From Paraktedonobacter sp035294465 (GTDB lineage Bacteria > Chloroflexota > Ktedonobacteria > Ktedonobacterales > Ktedonobacteraceae): DNA of 10,817 nucleotides. A program made the translations under genes and the position numbers. Below the pieces are notes generated by a model. The model saw nothing but the letters and a program-made list of their open reading frames with translations. It was not told the DNA's origin and searched no databases. This document shows, piece by piece, positions 6,431 through 10,817 of this stretch. Positions within the stretch are counted from its first letter, which is position 1. Each line of letters begins with the position of its first letter. The stretch spans positions 1 through 10,817 of the forward strand of contig DATGKW010000018.1 of assembly GCA_035294465.1 (NCBI GenBank). Direction: 5' to 3'.

Positions 6431-7141
6431 TCACGCGAGCCTCGCTCCGCAACGATTGCAGAACTTTTTGCCTGGGCGTACAGGCGCTCCGCACTGGTCA
6501 CAGAAAAGTGCTTCAATTTCCTCCTGTGCCAGGTAGCCAGCATTCGGCGCAGCTGGCTGCTGTGGCGTTGCTGGCTGTGACTGCCAGGATTGCTGTGTCT
6601 GAGATGGCTGTTGCGCCTGGGCGGAGGACTGAGGGGAGTTTCCGGGCGTTGTTTGTGGCTGCTGAGCGGGTTGAGAAGGTTGAAGCGTGTCCTGGAGCGT
6701 TTTCGCGGCTTTAAGCACTGTGCCCCCTATGGCCCCGGCAATTTTCAGCCCTTTGGCGATATCTTCCATGTTGCTCTTCATGCGCTGCGGGGGAGGCATA
6801 AAGGTCGTGTCTGAAACTTTCTCATAGAAGTCCTTGCCCATCTGCAGCCCCGTGTCCAGGATCTGTAGTTGCTTCTGCTCTCCACCATCGAAGTTCAGGA
6901 GCAGTGTGTCGCCCTGGGATGTATAGCTGCCCTCGGCGCGTGTCTCTGGCGCATCCATACTGGCCTGCTGGCCGGAGATCAGGCTTTTCGCCGCGTGCAT
7001 CAACCGGCTTTTCTCCTGTGTGATGAACGTGAAACGCCCATTTGCATAGAGCGTCAGGCGATCCAGGCGCGCGGTAAAGTAATCCAGCCCCAGGCCCGAC
7101 TGGTGTGCGCATTCATATTGGCCGGTGAGAGAGTTCATCAT
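6431..7141 (-). CDS. Zinc-ribbon protein with N-terminal beta-rich domain and Gln/Pro-rich linker
   Basis: 236 residues. The C-terminus (214-235) is a zinc ribbon, CDQCGAPVRPGKKFCNRCGARL, with Cys214, Cys217, Cys228 and Cys231 as likely metal ligands. The N-terminal 110 residues look beta-rich (LTLYANGRFTFIT, AEGSYTSQGDTLLLNF) and resemble small lipocalin-like modules, but I cannot name the family. Residues 124-150 form a helix rich in Ala and Gly (IAKGLKIAGAIGGTVLKAAKTL) that could pack on a membrane. A low-complexity Gln/Pro/Ser linker (153-200) separates it from the ribbon. No signal peptide. Two adjacent ATG codons (7141, 7138) follow AAAGGA at a good distance; 7141 is used here. The gene is divergent from the topoisomerase B gene across 183 bp. 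Function unknown; the zinc ribbon is the only firm part. Confidence 0.82.
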   Translation of the reverse strand: MMNSLTGQYECAHQSGLGLDYFTARLDRLTLYANGRFTFITQEKSRLMHAAKSLISGQQASMDAPETRAEGSYTSQGDTLLLNFDGGEQKQLQILDTGLQMGKDFYEKVSDTTFMPPPQRMKSNMEDIAKGLKIAGAIGGTVLKAAKTLQDTLQPSQPAQQPQTTPGNSPQSSAQAQQPSQTQQSWQSQPATPQQPAAPNAGYLAQEEIEALFCDQCGAPVRPGKKFCNRCGARLA

Positions 7142-7258
7142 AGTGTGTGTCCTTTATAGACCCGTACTCGTACCCTGAAAGAAATACGCCGATTCGGGCA
7201 AAAAGTTTCGCAGCCTCGGCAAGCGTACTTTTTTTAGAACTTATGACCGAATTTCCTA

Positions 7259-7287
7259 TTGACATGAAGAATGAGAGCGCGTATGCT
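7259..7287 (+). promoter_or_regulatory. Likely promoter of the topoisomerase B-subunit gene
   Basis: A perfect -35 TTGACA (7259-7264), a 17-bp spacer and TATGCT (7282-7287, 4 of 6). Predicted start near 7294, about 30 bases before the ATG at 7325. This supports 7325 over the in-frame upstream ATG codons at 7271 and 7283, which lie before the transcription start. Confidence 0.6.
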
Positions 7288-7324
7288 GAAACAACACGAA
7301 AAGCTAAGCAAGAGAGGAACTCAG

Positions 7325-9424
7325 ATGGCTCGTACCGCCAAATCAACTCCACCTGTCCTGGATGAAACTACAGAGGGCACGCAACTCTCTCTCTTTAGAG
7401 ACAAACCTCCTGAGGATGTGATAGAATCGGCCCCGATGTACAATTCATCTGCAAGCGGGACCAGAACAGTGACAAGAACGAAGAAAATAAGCGACTATTC
7501 CGCCTCAGATATCCAGGTGCTGGAAGGAATCATGCCTATTCGGCGCCGTCCGGGTATGTTTATCGGCTCGACCTCCTCTTCCGGCCTGTTGCACCTGATC
7601 TGGGAGGCTCTGGATAACGCGGTCGATGAGGCTGTGGCCGGCTACGGCAAGCATATCTGGGTGACGCTCGACCGCGAAGGCTGGGTGACGGTGCGCGACG
7701 AGGCTCGCGGTATGCCTTTTGATCCTATGCTCTACCAGGGCGAATACCTGCCCGCCGCTACGGTAATCCTGACTGTGCCTCATTCAGGCGGCAAGTTCGA
7801 GGAGGGCGTCTATAAAACCGCCGGCGGCCTGCACGGCGTTGGCTCAACAGTCATCAATGCCCTTTCGGAGAAGCTGGAACTGACCATCTGGAAGGATGGC
7901 CAGCGCTTTACACAAGTCTTCAGTCGCGGCGCGGCGCTGCCTCACAAGATCGAGCCGTGCGATCCCAAACTGCACGGCACCATGCTGCGCTGGCTTTATG
8001 ACCGCACGATCTTTGATCCTGATGCCTATTATACGCTGGAGGCCATCCAGAGCCGCTTGAAAGCCTCGGCCTATCTCAATCACGGCGTCTATTTTCACCT
8101 GGATGCCTGGGACGAGGCCGGCGAGCAGCAGATTGAGCATGTCTACTACTCAAAAGAGGGCCTGCCCGACTACGTGCGAGACCTGGCGACAATGACCGCA
8201 CCGCCGCTCTTTAAGCAGGTCGTCGGTATCGCGAAGGAGAAGGATGGCGTGCAGGTCGAGGTCGCTTTGCAGCCAACCACCGGCTATAAGGCGACGATGT
8301 ATAGCTACGCCAACGCGGTGCGCACGCGTGATGGCGGCGTTCACGAGACTGGCTTCAAGGCCGCGCTAACCAAAGTCGTCAACGACTACGCCCTGAAAAT
8401 GGGGATCATCAAGAATCGCGAGAAGGACGGCTTCAAGAACGAGATTATTCTGCAAGGGTTAAATGTCGTGATCTCGGTCAAACTGGTTAATCCGCAGTTC
8501 CAGGGCCAGACTAAGGACCGCCTGAATAATGCGCCCGTCGAGGGCATTGTGCGCTCGGTCGTGGATGAAGGGCTGAAAGACTGGTTTGAGCGCTATGCAG
8601 GTCCCGCCAAAGACTGGCTGAAGAAGATCCAGCAGATGCAGAAGGCTCGCAACGAGGCCCAATTGGTCGAGGAACTTGCCCGCTCAGGCAGCAAGAAGAA
8701 CGGTGAGCTGATCGACACTTCGCTCTCAAAGAAATTCCTGCGCTGCAACTCCAGTGATCCTGAGCGCTCCGAGCTCTTTATCGTCGAAGGCGATTCGGCG
8801 GGAGGGAGCGCCGGACAGGGACGCTTTTCGGACTTCCAGGCCGTGCTCAAGCTTAAAGGTAAGCCGCTCAACGTTGCTAAAGCTGACCTGAGCCGCATTG
8901 TGGCTAACGAGGAGATCCGCACGATTATCAACGTGCTGGGCACCGGCACGCGCGACTCCTTTGATATCAGTCGCCTGCGCTTCAGCCGCGTGATTATCGC
9001 GACCGATGCCGATGTAGACGGCCTGCATATCCAGTGCCTGCTGCTGACCCTTTTCCACCAGGAGTTCAGCGAGCTAATCGAGCGCGGCCACATTTATATC
9101 GCCTGTCCGCCGCTCTATTCGGTGAAGTACAAAGGCAAAGTTAACTGGCTGCTTGACGACGAGGCTCGTCTGCAATTCATCAAAAACCATCCTGACGCGA
9201 AGGACCTGGAATTCAAGCGTTTCAAGGGACTGGGCGAGATGAACCCTAAAGAACTGCGCGATACTACCTTCGATCCTGCGCGCCGCACGCTCAAACGCGT
9301 GACAATGGAGGATGGTGTGCTGGCAGCCAGCCTGGTGGATCAATTGATGGAAGACAAGAACGCGGAGGCCCGCCGCGTGTTCCTTGCCGAGCACGCCCGG
9401 AAGATCCGAGAATTGGATGTTTGA
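7325..9424 (+). CDS. gyrB/parE: Type IIA DNA topoisomerase subunit B (GyrB/ParE family)
   Basis: 699-residue ATPase subunit that drives strand passage with the A subunit encoded next. N-terminal GHKL ATPase: catalytic Glu94 and Asn98 in WEALDNAVDEA, Asp125 in RDEARGMP, and ATP-lid GGLHGVG (167-173). Transducer domain with QTKDRL carrying the switch lysine. Toprim domain: EGDSAGGSA (488-496) and DADVDG (561-566) bind the catalytic metal ions. The C-terminal part has FKRFKGLGEMNPKEL. It lacks the large Toprim insertion of enterobacterial GyrB, as most bacterial GyrB and ParE do. Two oddities: the usual D(D/N)GRG motif reads DEARG (125-129), with Ala for the first Gly, and a roughly 60-residue N-terminal extension contains QLSLF (20-24), a match to the sliding-clamp binding consensus. 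Start chosen from AGAGAGG 7 bases upstream and the promoter position. Gyrase versus topoisomerase IV cannot be decided from this subunit. Confidence 0.95.
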   Translation: MARTAKSTPPVLDETTEGTQLSLFRDKPPEDVIESAPMYNSSASGTRTVTRTKKISDYSASDIQVLEGIMPIRRRPGMFIGSTSSSGLLHLIWEALDNAVDEAVAGYGKHIWVTLDREGWVTVRDEARGMPFDPMLYQGEYLPAATVILTVPHSGGKFEEGVYKTAGGLHGVGSTVINALSEKLELTIWKDGQRFTQVFSRGAALPHKIEPCDPKLHGTMLRWLYDRTIFDPDAYYTLEAIQSRLKASAYLNHGVYFHLDAWDEAGEQQIEHVYYSKEGLPDYVRDLATMTAPPLFKQVVGIAKEKDGVQVEVALQPTTGYKATMYSYANAVRTRDGGVHETGFKAALTKVVNDYALKMGIIKNREKDGFKNEIILQGLNVVISVKLVNPQFQGQTKDRLNNAPVEGIVRSVVDEGLKDWFERYAGPAKDWLKKIQQMQKARNEAQLVEELARSGSKKNGELIDTSLSKKFLRCNSSDPERSELFIVEGDSAGGSAGQGRFSDFQAVLKLKGKPLNVAKADLSRIVANEEIRTIINVLGTGTRDSFDISRLRFSRVIIATDADVDGLHIQCLLLTLFHQEFSELIERGHIYIACPPLYSVKYKGKVNWLLDDEARLQFIKNHPDAKDLEFKRFKGLGEMNPKELRDTTFDPARRTLKRVTMEDGVLAASLVDQLMEDKNAEARRVFLAEHARKIRELDV

Positions 9425-9493
9425 GCTTGTCTCATTGCTTCCAACTCATGCGTCAAATCAGGATATACATCATTTATATAAATAATAGAAACT

Positions 9494-9661
9494 GCCATAG
9501 AGGACCGATTTATCGGGGAGCATCTGCATCACATAAATGCTGCAATAAATGATGCCTGCCTAATGAATGTGGCGGGCATTTCGCCGTGAGAGCTGGCTGA
9601 TCAGTTGGCGAGAGGCCCACGCTGAAGCGGGGCAAGGCACGATAAATCGGTCCTCTATGGC
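9494..9661. mobile_element. MITE-like repeat element, copy B, with perfect 22-bp terminal inverted repeats
   Basis: 168-bp non-coding element. Arms 9494-9515 and 9640-9661 are exact inverted complements over 22 bp, starting GCCATAGAGGACCG. Inside is a hairpin, TGCCTGCC (9553-9560) with GGCGGGCA (9571-9578), one mismatch, and a CTGATCAG palindrome (9596-9603). It shares ends and internal blocks with copy A at 4379-4563. It fills most of the 258-bp gap between the topoisomerase genes and ends 8 bp before the A-subunit ribosome binding site. No target-site duplication is evident; a 12-bp palindrome, ATTTATATAAAT, lies at 9472-9483 just to its left. Transcribed, it would form one long cruciform-like hairpin. 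Confidence 0.8.
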
Positions 9662-9682
9662 GGGTTTGCAGGAAAATTCACA

Positions 9683-10817
9683 ATGGTTCGTACAACAAAT
9701 GAAAGCACAATCGAAGCAGGCGCGATTCGCGAAGAAGACTTTTCTGTCATCATGGCCCAGGCTTTTGCAACCTATGGCCTTTCCGTGGTCACGGACCGCG
9801 CCCTGCCGGATGCGCGCGACGGCCTGAAGCCGGTGCAGCGGCGCATCCTGGCCGGTATGCGCGAGGCGCGTTATCTTTCCAGCCGCCCCACGGTCAAAAG
9901 CGCCGAGGTGGTTGGCCTGATCCTGGGAAACTACCATCCCCACGGCGATGCCTCCGTTTACGACGCTGCCGTGCGCATGGCTCAGCCCTTTTCCCTGCGT
10001 TACCCGTTGATCGAGGGCCAGGGCAATCTGGGCAGCGAGGATGGCGATGCTCCGGCTGCCTATCGCTATACCGAGATGCGCCTCTCGCCGCTGGCTGAGG
10101 CTCTAATGGCCGATATAGAGCGCGACACCGTGCCCCTGCATCCAACATATAAACAGGACCCCAGAGTTCTGGAGCCGGATTATCTCCCCGGCCATATCCC
10201 GCCGGTGGTCAACGCCTCAAGCGGCATCGCCGTTGGCCTCTCAACGAATATCCCGCCTCACAATCTGACCGAGGTATTGCGCGCCTGCATCGCTTTGCTC
10301 GACCGGCCTGAGATGAGCGTTGAGCAGCTCATGACCTATATCCAGGGGCCGGACTTTAGCCAGGGTGGGCGCGTGATGGGCATCGATGGAATCAAAAGCT
10401 ATCTGAGTACCGGCAAGGGGCGTATCCTTGTGCGGGCCGAGGTGCGCCTGGAAGAGACGCCCCGCAGCCGCGCGCTGATTGTCACTCAACTGCCACCGAT
10501 TGGCCGCGACAAGGTTAAAGAGTCGATTGCCAGGGCCATTAACGCGCGCAAACTCGATGGCATTATCGATATGCGTGACGAGAGCGATACCGAGAAGGGC
10601 ACGCGCATCGTGCTTGAGCTGCGTAAGGACGCCAACGCCGCGCAGTGTCTCTCCCAACTTTACAGCGAAACCGATTTGCAGATCGCGCAATCGTTCCAGA
10701 TGGTCTTTCTCTTCGGCGAACCGATGCAGCCGGGGCGTCAGCCAAAGCAGGTGGGGATGATTGAACTACTCAACTACTGGAATAACCACCAGATCGACGT
10801 GCTCACGCGGCGCTCGC
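9683..10817 (+). CDS. gyrA/parC: Type IIA DNA topoisomerase subunit A (GyrA/ParC family), 3' end outside window
   Basis: DNA cleavage and religation subunit, partner of the B subunit upstream; the first 378 residues are visible. It begins MVRTTNESTIEAG and then matches the breakage-reunion domain: DARDGLKPVQRRIL, the winged-helix QRDR region YHPHGDASVYDAAVRMAQPF, and the active-site Tyr129 with Arg128 in AAYRYTEMRL. The conserved SGIAVGLSTNIPPHNL follows, and the tower domain is recognisable by RDESD. In the QRDR, the position of E. coli GyrA Ser83 is Ala90, followed by Ser91 and Asp94, the pattern of mycobacterial GyrA. Start: ATG at 9683 with AGGA 9 bases upstream. The C-terminal domain, which would show a GyrA box if this is gyrase, is beyond the window, so gyrase versus topoisomerase IV is open. 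It is probably co-transcribed with the B gene across repeat element B. Confidence 0.95.
   Translation, partial: MVRTTNESTIEAGAIREEDFSVIMAQAFATYGLSVVTDRALPDARDGLKPVQRRILAGMREARYLSSRPTVKSAEVVGLILGNYHPHGDASVYDAAVRMAQPFSLRYPLIEGQGNLGSEDGDAPAAYRYTEMRLSPLAEALMADIERDTVPLHPTYKQDPRVLEPDYLPGHIPPVVNASSGIAVGLSTNIPPHNLTEVLRACIALLDRPEMSVEQLMTYIQGPDFSQGGRVMGIDGIKSYLSTGKGRILVRAEVRLEETPRSRALIVTQLPPIGRDKVKESIARAINARKLDGIIDMRDESDTEKGTRIVLELRKDANAAQCLSQLYSETDLQIAQSFQMVFLFGEPMQPGRQPKQVGMIELLNYWNNHQIDVLTRRS

Noticed and set aside
6422..6440. GCTCG/CGAGC hairpin as terminator between the convergent J-domain and zinc-ribbon genes
   Set aside because: Only 5 bp, partly coding, and no T tract.
7153..7176. TATAAA box as promoter for the zinc-ribbon gene
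   Set aside because: It overlaps the ribosome binding site region and would leave a leader of about 5 bases; no better promoter was found.
8593..9093. 166-codon minus-strand open frame
   Set aside because: Antisense to the conserved Toprim region of the topoisomerase B gene; Ser/Arg-rich shadow.

Overview
The window looks like chromosomal DNA of a GC-rich, soil-type bacterium. The best guess is Chloroflexota, class Ktedonobacteria. This is inferred from the receptor kinase architecture (Pkn-type kinase, one membrane helix, Ala/Thr-rich stalk, extracellular lectin-like domain), the Gln/Pro-rich zinc-ribbon protein, and the number of small repeats and hairpins between genes. No rRNA, tRNA, CRISPR array or transposase gene was seen.

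Layout. (1) 3-1859, plus strand: a membrane Ser/Thr protein kinase whose first few codons lie before the window. (2) 2012-2488, minus strand: a small coiled-coil protein whose C-terminal half is built from an in-frame 21-bp tandem repeat. (3) 2773-4305 and 4557-5339, both minus strand: a 14-helix DHA2-type drug exporter and an upstream TetR regulator. TetR has a near-consensus promoter (TTGACA, 17 bp, TACAAT) with a palindrome at the transcription start, which fits self-repression. (4) 5578-5949, minus strand: a peptidoglycan-binding protein that begins in the middle of its first repeat and is probably a 5'-truncated remnant; a 23-bp hairpin follows it. (5) 6115-6408, plus strand: a small J-domain protein, convergent with a minus-strand zinc-ribbon protein at 6431-7141. 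(6) 7325-9424 and 9683 to the window end, plus strand: the B and A subunits of a type IIA topoisomerase (gyrase or topoisomerase IV). The A subunit is cut by the window edge.

The most notable unexplained structure is a two-copy, MITE-like element with GCCATAGAGGACCG termini. Copy A (4379-4563) lies between tetR and the exporter, and its end supplies the tetR stop codon. Copy B (9494-9661) lies between the topoisomerase genes, has perfect 22-bp terminal inverted repeats, and ends 8 bp before the A-subunit ribosome binding site. The copies share internal blocks as well as ends. Neither encodes a protein, and no clear target duplication is visible. Both sit between genes that are probably co-transcribed, so their RNA hairpins could affect expression of the downstream gene.

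The second notable feature is a QLSLF motif at residues 20-24 of the topoisomerase B subunit, in a roughly 60-residue extension before the ATPase domain. It matches the bacterial sliding-clamp (DnaN) binding consensus and suggests, without proving, that the enzyme is tethered to the replisome. The A subunit carries Ala at the quinolone-contact serine position, as mycobacterial GyrA does.
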